Source of the DNA: an uncultured Poribacteria bacterium
Lineage (GTDB): Bacteria; Poribacteria; WGA-4E; WGA-3G
Assembly: GCA_951828385.1 (NCBI GenBank)
Contig: OX639973.1
Location: 496,001-560,000, forward strand
DNA length: 64,000 nucleotides
Direction: 5' to 3'
The position numbers and the translations under genes are program-made. Of the stretch, positions 26,896 through 34,804 are shown piece by piece. Each line of letters opens with the position of its first letter. Position 1 is the first letter of the stretch. Below the pieces are notes generated by a model, which was not told the DNA's origin, ran no database searches, and was given only the letters and a program-made list of their open reading frames with translations.

Positions 26896-27668
26896 AATGC
26901 GCTCCCCGTTAGGATTTCGGGTCCATCGGACAGGACTGCGACTGTATGTTCAAAAAGGGCAGACAAGGAACCATCCACGGTTGTAATTGTCCATCCGTCC
27001 GGTAATATCTGTACATCGGGTAGCCCAACGTTCACCATAGTTTCAATAGCGAGTACCATTCCGGGTCTGAGGCGTAACCCGCGTCCAGCGACTCCCATAC
27101 AGGGGATCTCCGGTGCTTCATGGAGGCTTCGTCCGATGCCGTGTCCAGCAAAACTCTGGAGTACGGAGAACCCTTGCGATTCTGCGCCATCCTGTAATTT
27201 GGAAGAGATGTCGCCGATACGGTTTCCCGATTTCGCTTCGGTGATCGCATCGTAGAGCGAATTTCGCGTCACGTTAAGCAACCGTTCAGCTAATGGCGAG
27301 ATGTCTCCGACAGGGAAAGTATATGCATTATCGCCGTGATAGCCGTCTATACTGACCGCCGTATCAATCCCGATGATGTCGCCTTCTTTCAGTACGTGAC
27401 CCTCGTCTGGAATTCCGTGGATGACGACATCGTTAATGGAGGTACATATTGTGGCGGGATAGGGGTAGTGTTCTGGGAGTTGGTAGCCTAAGAATGAAGA
27501 TGTGGCGTTGACTTCGGCAATTGTATCGCGTGAGATGCGTTCCAACTCGGCGGTTGATACACCGGGGGCGATCGCATCGCCAATGCGCTTGAGGACAGTC
27601 GCGGCTGCTTTACCGCTCCGCTTCATCTTCTCAATTTCGATCCTATTTTTGATCCTAAGTTTATCCAT
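26883..27668 (-). CDS. map: Methionine aminopeptidase, type I
   Basis: A 261-residue enzyme that removes the initiator methionine. The pita-bread fold ligands are seen in GIDTAVSIDGYHGDNAYTF (two Asp), GHGIGRSLHE (His), AIETMVNVG (Glu) and a C-terminal FEHTVAV (Glu). Complete, without the zinc-finger extension. It sits in a tight operon between miaB and ccmC, overlapping ccmC. Confidence 0.95.
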   Translation of the reverse strand: MDKLRIKNRIEIEKMKRSGKAAATVLKRIGDAIAPGVSTAELERISRDTIAEVNATSSFLGYQLPEHYPYPATICTSINDVVIHGIPDEGHVLKEGDIIGIDTAVSIDGYHGDNAYTFPVGDISPLAERLLNVTRNSLYDAITEAKSGNRIGDISSKLQDGAESQGFSVLQSFAGHGIGRSLHEAPEIPCMGVAGRGLRLRPGMVLAIETMVNVGLPDVQILPDGWTITTVDGSLSALFEHTVAVLSDGPEILTGSALWEI

Positions 27669-29101
27669 CAGACTATCTGTCCAATCAAGGTATGCGCTGT
27701 CGTGTTGTGAATGCGAACATTGACAACCTCGCCGATTTGACTATCCGCTTTGGGAAATACCGCCGTTTTGAAACCGTCTGTTTTGCCGTAATATTTATCC
27801 GTTTCTCGCCGCGATTCGCCCTCGACAAGCACAGCGACAGTATCCCCGACTGCGGTTGTGTTAATTTCTGCGGAAATCTGTTCCTGAAGTTCAATAATCT
27901 GTTTAAGGCGTTCACCCTTTTCTGCCTCTGGTACATCATCAGGGAGTGCCTTGTGTGCGAGTGTCCCTTCACGTTCGGAATACTTGAACATGAACGCCGA
28001 ATCGTAGCGGATGTCCGCCATCATCTGATAGGTCTGCATAAATTCTGCTTCGGTTTCGCCACAGAAACCGACGATAACATCGGTGGAGAGGGCAATGTCA
28101 GGGATGCGTTCACGGAGTTTCATGACGAGATCACGATATTCTTCCGCTGTGTAGGTACGCCGCATCCGTTCAAGTACCGGCGTAGATCCAGATTGCAGCG
28201 GGAGGTGTAAATGTTTACAGACGGTTGGGGAACTCGCCATCGCGTCAATCATACTTTCCGTCGCGTCTGCCGGGTGTGGCGAGGTAAATCGGAGGCGTTC
28301 TAAGCCGTTCACTTCGCCAACGGCATAAAGGAGATCCCCAAAATTGGAGCCGTTGTCGCGATAGGAGTTAACGGTCTGACCGAGCAGAACGACCTCTTTG
28401 AACCCTTGGTCTACCAATTTTTCGACATCTTCAACGAGGAGTTTTAAGGGTAGACTCCGTTCTCTACCGCGAACGAAAGGAACGATGCAGAAGGTGCACA
28501 TCTTATCACACCCACGCTGAATCGTGAGCCATGCGCGAATCCCTTCTTTTCGGATGGGTGCGATGTCGGCGTAATCTTCGCTTTTGTCCAGACGCAATCC
28601 GAGGAAGGGATCTCGATCTTTCAGGGAGACGTGTGCTTCCAGGCCACCTGTCAAAGAATCCAGTGCAACGGGTAAATTCCGATATGCGTCCGGTCCCATC
28701 ACGAGATCGACGTAGGGTGCTGCGTCCAAGAGTCGGTCGCGGAGGTGTTGCGCCATACAACCGCAGACCCCGATAATGAGTTCTGGCTGCCGACGTTTGC
28801 GGTGGTTGAGGTGCTTGAGTCGATTGATAACCTTCGTTTCCGCGTTTTCCCGTATCGCGCAGGTATTGACGAGGACGACATCTGCGTCGTCAATATGCGT
28901 CACCGTCTGGTGTCCGCTTTGTGTCAAGATGCCTGCCATCAGTTCGCTGTCACTGACGTTCATCTGGCAGCCATACGTTTCGATATAGACGCGGCGCGCG
29001 TGTGCTTGCTGAGGTCCGCCTTGCGGTTTTTGCGGTGGCGGATGCGGGGTGTCTATTTGCTCACCTTTGTTATAGAGTGGGAAAAGCGTTTCGTTTTTCA
29101 T
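27668..29101 (-). CDS. miaB: tRNA-2-methylthio-N6-dimethylallyladenosine synthase MiaB
   Basis: About 477 residues. Radical-SAM methylthiotransferase acting on A37 of tRNAs. Three N-terminal cluster cysteines (ETYGCQMNVSDSE, VNTCAIRENAE, GVCGCMAQ), the radical-SAM motif CDKMCTFCIVPFVRGRERS and a C-terminal TRAM-like domain are present. The ATG at 29101 lies three bases after the stop of the upstream gene; the in-frame ATG at 29140 is possible but would overlap it. Neither has a strong ribosome binding site. Operon: DUF6807, miaB, map, ccmC, ccmD. Confidence 0.95.
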   Translation of the reverse strand: MKNETLFPLYNKGEQIDTPHPPPQKPQGGPQQAHARRVYIETYGCQMNVSDSELMAGILTQSGHQTVTHIDDADVVLVNTCAIRENAETKVINRLKHLNHRKRRQPELIIGVCGCMAQHLRDRLLDAAPYVDLVMGPDAYRNLPVALDSLTGGLEAHVSLKDRDPFLGLRLDKSEDYADIAPIRKEGIRAWLTIQRGCDKMCTFCIVPFVRGRERSLPLKLLVEDVEKLVDQGFKEVVLLGQTVNSYRDNGSNFGDLLYAVGEVNGLERLRFTSPHPADATESMIDAMASSPTVCKHLHLPLQSGSTPVLERMRRTYTAEEYRDLVMKLRERIPDIALSTDVIVGFCGETEAEFMQTYQMMADIRYDSAFMFKYSEREGTLAHKALPDDVPEAEKGERLKQIIELQEQISAEINTTAVGDTVAVLVEGESRRETDKYYGKTDGFKTAVFPKADSQIGEVVNVRIHNTTAHTLIGQIV

Positions 29102-29106
29102 GGTGT

Positions 29107-29868
29107 TTACATGTTCGTGTAAGCTTGGTGGTAGCCCCATAAGTCCACAGTGAAAAGATCTCCAGTGTATGCCAGCACACGATATTTTAACGTCCGTGTT
29201 GTATCGGCGTTTATTCTGAAAGGTGCTGTCTGTGCGAAAAGATATCCGAAAGAAGCGTCTTCCGCGAGAAACGTTGTATCGCCGTTCGACGGATGCGGGA
29301 AGATCGCGACCCCGACAACTTTCTGCTCAGCAGTGGTGAGACCACAGAGTGTTCCCCACACAGATATATTACCACTCACTTCTGATTCACCCATCCGTCC
29401 GTCTGCGTTCGCGGCTTTACGATACTCCATTTCAACGGCAAGATAACTGAGTCCTACGTCTCCCGTAAATTCAAGCGGATGGCTCGGTGCGTGTAATGAG
29501 AGTGCTATATCCAAGATTTGCACTTCGGTCTGACGTGGATGAACTTCAGTCTTACAAGTTTCTATCAGGAACGGTTCTGCGGAATTTTTCCACGTCGTGA
29601 CAATAGAGAACCCCGCTGAAGATGCCTCCGTGTCGCGCGTCATCTCATCGTGATGCAGCTGCGCACCGTTGACGGTTCCGTGAGTGAAACAGACCCCCGG
29701 TGGATGCTGATGCCCGATATCCGTGTCGTCCGTTACGACTTGCCCATTGGGTGCATAGAACGGATGCAGGTATGGCGGACGTGCCACATCGCCGCCATGA
29801 TGGCAAGTGAGTATCGGCGCACTATCTTCTGTGATGGATAATTCTTTTTCGTTAAATTCGTGTAACAT
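29107..29868 (-). CDS. DUF6807 (PmoA-like) family protein
   Basis: A 253-residue protein without a signal peptide. It matches the family often annotated as methane oxygenase PmoA: ARPPYLHPFYAPNGQVVTDD, then IGHQHPPGVCFTHGTVNGA with clustered histidines, and EFTGDVGLSYLAVEMEYRK. The methane-oxygenase label is not supported by the sequence, which looks like a soluble beta-rich protein often found near sugar-catabolic genes in other bacteria. First gene of the operon leading to ccmD. Confidence 0.75.
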   Translation of the reverse strand: MLHEFNEKELSITEDSAPILTCHHGGDVARPPYLHPFYAPNGQVVTDDTDIGHQHPPGVCFTHGTVNGAQLHHDEMTRDTEASSAGFSIVTTWKNSAEPFLIETCKTEVHPRQTEVQILDIALSLHAPSHPLEFTGDVGLSYLAVEMEYRKAANADGRMGESEVSGNISVWGTLCGLTTAEQKVVGVAIFPHPSNGDTTFLAEDASFGYLFAQTAPFRINADTTRTLKYRVLAYTGDLFTVDLWGYHQAYTNM

Positions 29869-29883
29869 AAATGCTCTGTGTAA

Positions 29884-29912
29884 ATTATACCACGCATCTC
29901 ACTATAATGCAA
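29884..29912 (-). promoter_or_regulatory. Promoter of the DUF6807-miaB-map-ccmCD operon
   Basis: On the minus strand TTGCAT (29912-29907), a 17-nt spacer and TATAAT (29889-29884) lie 15 nt upstream of the ATG at 29868. Confidence 0.65.
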
Positions 29913-29966
29913 ATGGGATTTAGATTGGATACAGGGCTATTTAGTTTTTGGTTTTTTCGTCCAATT

Positions 29967-30215
29967 TTAGACCCCAGGCCCGGTAGGTTCGGTTTCCTAA
30001 CCGAACCGGATACAACGCGGAACCCTTGATGACTTCAAAACCTCTCGAATACCGTAGGAATGGCATCTCTGTAGAAAAACCCAACCCCACAGACCTAAGC
30101 CCGTACGAACGGTATATGTAGAGACCTACGGCGAAAAATTAACGGAAAAATCGCTAAATTGACACCTATGGGTGCCCTTACAAACCGAACCTACCGGACC
30201 TACGGAAAACTTGGA
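29967..30215. repeat. Dispersed intergenic repeat, copy C
   Basis: Opens with CAGGCCCGGTAGGTTCGGTT and TCCTAACCGAACCGGATAC, continues with CCCTTGATGACTTCAAAACC, and ends with CAAACCGAACCTACCGGACC, an inverted partner of its start. It fills the gap between the minus operon and the plus-strand amidotransferase-like gene. Confidence 0.7.
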
Positions 30216-30237
30216 TGATTAACTAACTCAGATTTGA

Positions 30238-30267
30238 TTGCTATCTGCGTCGAAAATAAGGTATAAT
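30238..30267 (+). promoter_or_regulatory. Promoter of the class I GATase-like gene
   Basis: TTGCTA (30238-30243), an 18-nt spacer and TATAAT (30262-30267). Transcription would start near 30274, after the in-frame ATG at 30270, which argues for the downstream start at 30309. Confidence 0.6.
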
Positions 30268-30308
30268 TTATGGAGAGAAAAGTGATGCAAAAGGAGGCGT
30301 TCAACTAT

Positions 30309-31007
30309 ATGGTACCTATAATCGGTATTCCGGTCGTAGACGAGGTAGCACAATATAAATTCACAAACTATGTCAAGGCAATCGAGACGCATGGCGGCAC
30401 TGTTCGTTTTTTAGTACGCAATAAGCAACCTGCGGAGCTGTTCGTTGCCAATATTGATGGACTTCTGATCCCGGGTGGCAACGATATTCATCCAAAGTAT
30501 TTTGGTGAATCGTGGCACCCGACTCTAAAATCTGTTGACGCAGCACGGGATGAATCAGAAATACGGTTATCCCAACAGGCACTGGAAGCCGATCTTCCGA
30601 TGCTCGGTGTCTGTTATGGTGTCCAGATTATGGGTATCGCTATGGGTGGAAACCTGTACCAAGATATAGATGATGAATATCCAAAAGAGGCGTTATGCCA
30701 TCCAGAAATAAATGGTGTAGATTCTCAACATGACATTGAGATTGAATTTGACAGTCTACTCAATCAAATTACAGGCAAACGCGTAGCCAAAGTCAATTCC
30801 GCGCATCACCAAGCAGTGAAAGATATCGGTGAGGGGTTTGTCGTCACCGCGCGATCAGAGGATGGCATTATCGAGGCGATGGAGAATCCGTCAAAGCGGT
30901 TTGTGCTTGGCGTGCAATACCACCCGGAACGGATGACCGAAACCCCCGAATTTCGTGAACATAGGCGTAAAATATTCGAGGCATTTATTCAGGCTGCGTC
31001 TGAATAA
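30309..31007 (+). CDS. Peptidase C26 / gamma-glutamyl hydrolase-like (PuuD family)
   Basis: A 232-residue class I glutamine-amidotransferase-fold hydrolase. Features: GLLIPGGNDIHPKYF, the nucleophile cysteine in MLGVCYGVQIMG, the substrate-site HHQAVK, and the catalytic His/Glu in GVQYHPERM. PuuD members cleave gamma-glutamyl-GABA; other C26 enzymes act on other gamma-glutamyl compounds, so the substrate is open. AAGGAGG (30291-30297) 11 bases upstream and the promoter position favour ATG 30309; an upstream ATG exists at 30270. Confidence 0.88.
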   Translation: MVPIIGIPVVDEVAQYKFTNYVKAIETHGGTVRFLVRNKQPAELFVANIDGLLIPGGNDIHPKYFGESWHPTLKSVDAARDESEIRLSQQALEADLPMLGVCYGVQIMGIAMGGNLYQDIDDEYPKEALCHPEINGVDSQHDIEIEFDSLLNQITGKRVAKVNSAHHQAVKDIGEGFVVTARSEDGIIEAMENPSKRFVLGVQYHPERMTETPEFREHRRKIFEAFIQAASE

Positions 31008-31015
31008 GGCTATCT

Positions 31016-31085
31016 GAGTTACCCGGTTCGGTTAGGAAACCGCGAAGAAACACCCTATCAAAAACCCTACCGGCCTGGGTCCCAC
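31016..31085. repeat. Dispersed intergenic repeat, copy D
   Basis: CCGGTTCGGTTAGGAAACCG, GAAGAAACACCCTATCAAAA and CCGGCCTGGGTCCC lie between two converging genes. It is copy C in the opposite orientation, shortened. Confidence 0.7.
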
Positions 31086-31087
31086 AA

Positions 31088-32020
31088 CTAAAAATTAGCG
31101 ACTAAGGAGAAGCGGTGTGTCAACCTGAGTACGCCGAAGGGTACGAGTGCGTAATCGACTTGGAACCGCAGTAGTGTCAACCCGAAACCGCCTGTGAGTC
31201 CAGAAACCGCGCCTAAATCGTTGCCGCCGAGCTGGTATTTATAGCCGGTACGGAGTTGCAAGATGTTGGCTATCGTGTAGCCTGCGCCGATAGCGATAGC
31301 GATATCGTTGTCGGTAGGACGGATAAGGTCTGTTGTTAGCACGAGTGCCTCATTCCAGAGTCTGTATGCTGCCCCAAGCCTCATGGTGACAGGTAACCCG
31401 AAAGCCTCCTCAATAAACGTCACACGCGGTCCGAGGTGTTGTGCGTTGAACCCCAATGAAAGTGGCATATCAGGAAAGGTGTAAAGCGCGCCGAGATCAA
31501 AGGCGATCCCGGTCCCGGTTTCGTCAGCAATCTGTTCGTGCAAGAATTTGGCGTTTGCACCGAAGGCGAGCGAATCACCGAAACTGCGGGCATAGGAGAA
31601 GATCATCGCCAGATCGTAAGCACGGAAAATAGATGTCTCGTTTCCGTCCCGATCGCGTCCTTGTAATTCACCGAAGGATAAGTAACTCGCGCTTGCACCG
31701 ACCGTGCCAATACTCCCGAGTGGAAATGCTACCCCGACGAACTCGTGATTGATGTCAGCGAACCACTCGTTATGCATGAGTGCGAGTTGCGGTTTTTGGA
31801 GTCTCGCGAGTCCGGCGGGATTCCAGTAGGAGGCGTAGAGGTCATCGGTTGCAGCGACTTGGGATTCGCCCATCCCGATCGCTTTCGCGCCTACGCCGAT
31901 TTTGAGGAATGTCATGGCGCGGGTGCCGGCGTTTTCGTGGATGTCTGTGTTATCCGCTATAACGGGTACATACGCAAGCATCAGAACTACAATGAAGGTA
32001 TATGTAAAAAATCGGTTCAT
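31088..32020 (-). CDS. PorV/PorQ family outer-membrane protein
   Basis: A 310-residue exported barrel of the PorV/PorQ (UPF0164) family: signal peptide ending near PVIADN, then the family opening TFLKIGVGAKAIGMGESQVA and SYWNPAGLARLQKPQL, beta strands throughout, and a C-terminal aromatic residue (SLVANF). PorV is a type IX secretion partner in Bacteroidetes; other members are only known as barrels. GGAAAC six bases before ATG 32020 sets the start over 32032. No other type IX component is visible. Confidence 0.85.
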   Translation of the reverse strand: MNRFFTYTFIVVLMLAYVPVIADNTDIHENAGTRAMTFLKIGVGAKAIGMGESQVAATDDLYASYWNPAGLARLQKPQLALMHNEWFADINHEFVGVAFPLGSIGTVGASASYLSFGELQGRDRDGNETSIFRAYDLAMIFSYARSFGDSLAFGANAKFLHEQIADETGTGIAFDLGALYTFPDMPLSLGFNAQHLGPRVTFIEEAFGLPVTMRLGAAYRLWNEALVLTTDLIRPTDNDIAIAIGAGYTIANILQLRTGYKYQLGGNDLGAVSGLTGGFGLTLLRFQVDYALVPFGVLRLTHRFSLVANF

Positions 32021-32146
32021 AAGTGTTTCCATTTATTTCAGTGAATATATATTCGATAAGATCAGTTACTTCTTTAGTGTATTGTGAGATCGGATAAACG
32101 CGACCTTGGGTTCCAAAACGTCTCATTTTTTCTTTTCCGTTGATAA

Positions 32147-32590
32147 CTAAACCGCTGCTGGATCAACAGCCATAATTCCTTGGTCTGTGTAACGGGTAAA
32201 GTCTCGTGTGTTGAAAGTCAAGATGTGTTTCACGTCATGGACAAGCATCGCTGCAACTAACCGTGCATCGTGGACCTGAACCCCTAACACTTCATAGTCC
32301 ACGACAAGTTGTCTCCATATAGGATACATTTCATCTGAATCCGGCAGCAACGCGAAAAACTTTTCAAGTCCCAGCAAAAGTTGTTCAGTTTCAAATAGCG
32401 TGTGCCCAAAGCCGTTTTGATCAATAGGTCGAGTAGCAACATTCCAAAATTCTGCGAAATTTTGTGCCGTAGTCCGTAACTGATGACCTTCTGCCTCTAA
32501 TTTATGCATTGCATCCTGTACAATTTGATAGCGTGGATCATCATGGCGTGAGAAACGCAATAAAACATTGGTATCAACCAGATAAATCAT
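32147..32590 (-). CDS. VapC-like PIN-domain toxin
   Basis: A 147-residue PIN-domain ribonuclease. Acidic active-site residues are in YLVDTNVLLRF (Asp), TAQNFAEFWNV (Glu) and VQVHDARLVAAM (Asp), with ILTFNTRDFTRY near the end. It overlaps the antitoxin stop by ATGA, so the pair is a type II toxin-antitoxin module. A 22-codon remnant of the same gene start lies at 32818-32886. Confidence 0.9.
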   Translation of the reverse strand: MIYLVDTNVLLRFSRHDDPRYQIVQDAMHKLEAEGHQLRTTAQNFAEFWNVATRPIDQNGFGHTLFETEQLLLGLEKFFALLPDSDEMYPIWRQLVVDYEVLGVQVHDARLVAAMLVHDVKHILTFNTRDFTRYTDQGIMAVDPAAV

Positions 32591-32817
32591 AGTTTTGGAT
32601 GATCTTCATATATGCTTTCGCGGCTCATGGCGTAATCGGATAACGGCTGAGCATCAGGCCCGTCAAGTTTCATAGCTTTGGCTGCCAACCGGTCTAGTAT
32701 TGCTTTAAACTCTTCAGAAGACAACCGCGAATTATTGCTCGCTAATGGGGCCTCCGCATAATCAGGAATTTCTATAGACATCCGATTATCAGCGTAGATA
32801 TAAATTGTAACTACCAT
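32587..32817 (-). CDS. Putative antitoxin partner of the PIN toxin (copy 1)
   Basis: A 76-residue protein directly upstream of the PIN toxin, with ATGA overlap. The N-terminus is a short beta stretch (VVTIYIYADNRMSIEIPD), the middle a helix (SSEEFKAILDRLAAKAM) and the C-terminal part DAQPLSDYAMSRESIYE, probably the toxin-binding arm. No standard DNA-binding fold is evident. Assignment rests on position and on the duplicate at 32883. Confidence 0.75.
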   Translation of the reverse strand: MVVTIYIYADNRMSIEIPDYAEAPLASNNSRLSSEEFKAILDRLAAKAMKLDGPDAQPLSDYAMSRESIYEDHPKL

Positions 32818-32886
32818 CTATTTCATCTCCTTTTTGGTAGTAGGCATAATCGGCAATAAAACACCGGTATCAACCAGATAAATCAT
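32818..32886 (-). pseudogene. Remnant of a second PIN-toxin gene
   Basis: Directly after antitoxin copy 2, with the same ATGA overlap, a frame reads MIYLVDTGVLL and then leaves homology, ending at TAG 32818. The first residues match MIYLVDTNVLL of the intact toxin, and the DNA around 32850-32930 is close to that around 32565-32640. The rest of the toxin is deleted. Confidence 0.8.
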
Positions 32887-33113
32887 AATTTTGGACTGCC
32901 TTCATATATGCTTTCGCGGCTCATGGCATAATCGGATAAGGGCTGAGCATCAGGCTTGGCAAATTTCTTCACTAAGGCATCCCATTTCTCTAATGCTGCT
33001 TTAAATTCCTTATGTGATAATCTCGGATTATCATCCGGTAATGGAGTGCCCATATCATCAGGCATCTCTAAAAGCAAACGCTCATCTGGATAGATATAAA
33101 CTGTAACTGTCAT
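32883..33113 (-). CDS. Putative antitoxin (copy 2), toxin lost
   Basis: A 76-residue paralogue of the antitoxin at 32587: TVTVYIYPDERLLLEMPDD at the N-terminus and a C-terminal arm DAQPLSDYAMSRESIYE identical to copy 1. Its toxin is reduced to a stub. It could still neutralise the neighbouring PIN toxin or be decaying. Confidence 0.75.
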   Translation of the reverse strand: MTVTVYIYPDERLLLEMPDDMGTPLPDDNPRLSHKEFKAALEKWDALVKKFAKPDAQPLSDYAMSRESIYEGSPKL

Positions 33114-33145
33114 TGATTCACTTCCTTTTCATTATGAATTTGTGT

Positions 33146-33889
33146 CTATTGCTGTTTTTTATTTTGGTACTCTTCGTATGCTTCCTGCTCTCCTTTGCTG
33201 ACAACAATGTCAACCTCCTGCAAAATTTTTTCTTGAACTTCTTTTGGCAAGTGTTTTATTCGATTTTCTAACGAATTAGTAAATTCCTGTCGGCGATGTT
33301 CAGATAATGGTTCCGTGAGAATTATTGGTTTTCGAGAGCCAGTGGTAATATGATGTAAGTCTTCTTGGATCTTTTTAATAGTTTTAGCTATCTCATAAAG
33401 CGGTGGGCTGCCTATCTGTGAGAAGCCTACGCTTTCTTCAAAATCAAGGACAAAAGTACGTTCTCGCTTATAATTTGTTGAGTCTTTATACGTAACAGTA
33501 ATCTTTAGTTGCGTTTCTTTTAACTCCTCAAATTTGCCTATTACACTGACTAAAAACTGTTCAATTTTTCGTCCAGGTTCAAAGTATGCAATTCCACTTT
33601 TGAGAAAACCGATCTTCTCAAATGGTATGTCAAGACATGGTATAACAGCAGGATCAGTCGTAAACTGTACATCATGAGCGGATCCTGTTCCTATATTCTC
33701 TATGCAGAGCATGACGAGATTAACAGATATTTCATGTGGCCGGAGGGAGACTGCAATTTCAGGTGTGTTGTTGGCTTTTAGCAGCCGCCACGTCAGATAG
33801 ACGTAAATACCTGTGATACCGACAAGCACAACGGTGGCAATCGCTATTATCACGCCACTATTTGCGTTTAACCACTCTATGATTCCCAT
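33146..33889 (-). CDS. Membrane-anchored hypothetical protein
   Basis: A 247-residue protein not recognised as a named family. One N-terminal membrane helix (about residues 12-34, GVIIAIATVVLVGITGIYVY) is followed by a beta-rich domain (residues 45-150) and a charged helical C-terminus (EFTNSLENRIKHLPKEVQEK). AGGAG precedes the ATG. It stands upstream of the toxin-antitoxin genes on the same strand. Proteins of this plan are common in accessory regions, without known function. Confidence 0.65.
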   Translation of the reverse strand: MGIIEWLNANSGVIIAIATVVLVGITGIYVYLTWRLLKANNTPEIAVSLRPHEISVNLVMLCIENIGTGSAHDVQFTTDPAVIPCLDIPFEKIGFLKSGIAYFEPGRKIEQFLVSVIGKFEELKETQLKITVTYKDSTNYKRERTFVLDFEESVGFSQIGSPPLYEIAKTIKKIQEDLHHITTGSRKPIILTEPLSEHRRQEFTNSLENRIKHLPKEVQEKILQEVDIVVSKGEQEAYEEYQNKKQQ

Positions 33890-34170
33890 AATTTTCTCCT
33901 TATGTATATTTTACCTCAATCTTGGTAATTTGGCAACAAAAAGCCCCATCTACATTCAGCAGTGTTCAGTTTTCTTTCAAACTGTCTGAATCTTGGCTTA
34001 AACAAAAATTAACGCCGAATACGGATATGGTATTCGACGCGGCTTATGAAATTTATAGGGTTTATGTCGTTTTTTGATTGAAAACAGTCTCTCTACAAAA
34101 TTTTGACTATTTAGAATAAACTATACTTTATCAGATTTCTCGATATATGGCAATTGGATCAATGAAACTT
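33890..34170. other. Gap without a recognised gene
   Basis: AT-rich sequence between the membrane-anchored hypothetical gene and the 44-residue ORF. No gene, tRNA, clear hairpin or repeat copy was seen. Confidence 0.5.
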
Positions 34171-34305
34171 TTAATCTTTTCCACGGCGTTTTCTCCTCAT
34201 ATAGTCTTCATAGTACCGTTTTCTGGTATCTATGATGGACCAAATAGAAAAACCGATGCCTATTACACCAAGAATTGAACCTGTGATGATAACTGCTGCA
34301 GTCAT
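34171..34305 (-). CDS. 44-residue small membrane protein
   Basis: An ORF reading MTAAVIITGSILGVIGIGFS, then IWSIIDTRKRYYEDY and a basic tail MRRKRRGKD. It has one membrane helix (residues 3-24) and a positively charged cytoplasmic end. GAGGA lies seven to eight bases before the ATG at 34305. Coding is supported by the start signal, the helix and the stop context, but there is no homologue to compare within the window. Confidence 0.6.
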   Translation of the reverse strand: MTAAVIITGSILGVIGIGFSIWSIIDTRKRYYEDYMRRKRRGKD

Positions 34306-34424
34306 TTGATTAATCCTCATCCGACAATTCATCAATAATAGCATATTTTACAGAGAGAATCAGGAAAATATAGTAGTGCTTCAATGCTGAGTTTGTGGAT
34401 AAATTAGGTTCGTAGTAGGGCAAT

Positions 34425-34570
34425 TCATTGCCCGTTCTTGACTTGTGGACGTGCGATAATGCACTTCGCATTTGGGTGAGTACACCGCGATGCACGTCGC
34501 ATCTGGGGTTTTTGCTGGGGTGTTTCTTCAAGTACGCCGCAAAAATCGCACTACTACGAACCTGCCCCTA
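34425..34570. repeat. Dispersed intergenic repeat, copy E
   Basis: GGGCAATTCATTGCCCG, then two GCACTTCGCATTTGGG / GCACGTCGCATCTGGG units and GGGGTGTTTCTTCAAGTACG. A 73-codon open frame here is a by-product of the repeat. Confidence 0.6.
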
Positions 34571-34625
34571 AATTCAAAGTTGAAAGACTAATAGGTTACG
34601 GCACGCCAAGTAGGTTCTTCTATTA

Positions 34626-34804
34626 CTGTAACGCTGGCAGATTCTCAACAATATCCGCTGTCTCCAAACTGACAGTAATCACTTTCCCGATGAGTTTGAC
34701 GATGTACTGCGGATCGTCTACACGGTTTGGATCGTTTACGATGCCGCTGCGTTTGTCTATTTTAACACAATATTGATTAATTATCCACTCTAACGCGGAA
34801 CGGG
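34626..34804 (-). pseudogene. 3' fragment of a restriction-methylase gene
   Basis: On the minus strand a frame ends RSALEWIINQYCVKIDKRSG, IVNDPNRVDDPQYIV, KLIGKVITVSLETADIVEN, LPALQ and stop. This parallels the last 60 residues of the enzyme at 44265-47333 (RSALEWVIDQYRVKVDKRSG and on to NNLPPL). The rest is missing: the ISKra4-type element starts at once, and no further part follows its right end. Confidence 0.85.

Noticed and set aside
29107-29868. Methane oxygenase PmoA activity for the DUF6807 gene
   Set aside because: The usual database label is not supported: the protein has no membrane segments and no similarity in layout to particulate methane monooxygenase.
30270-30308. ATG 30270 as start of the GATase-like gene
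   Set aside because: It would lie before the predicted transcription start, and AAGGAGG is placed for ATG 30309, although a different promoter cannot be excluded.
34310-34531. A 73-codon frame on the minus strand
   Set aside because: It is composed of dispersed repeat copy E and lacks a ribosome binding site and protein-like composition.
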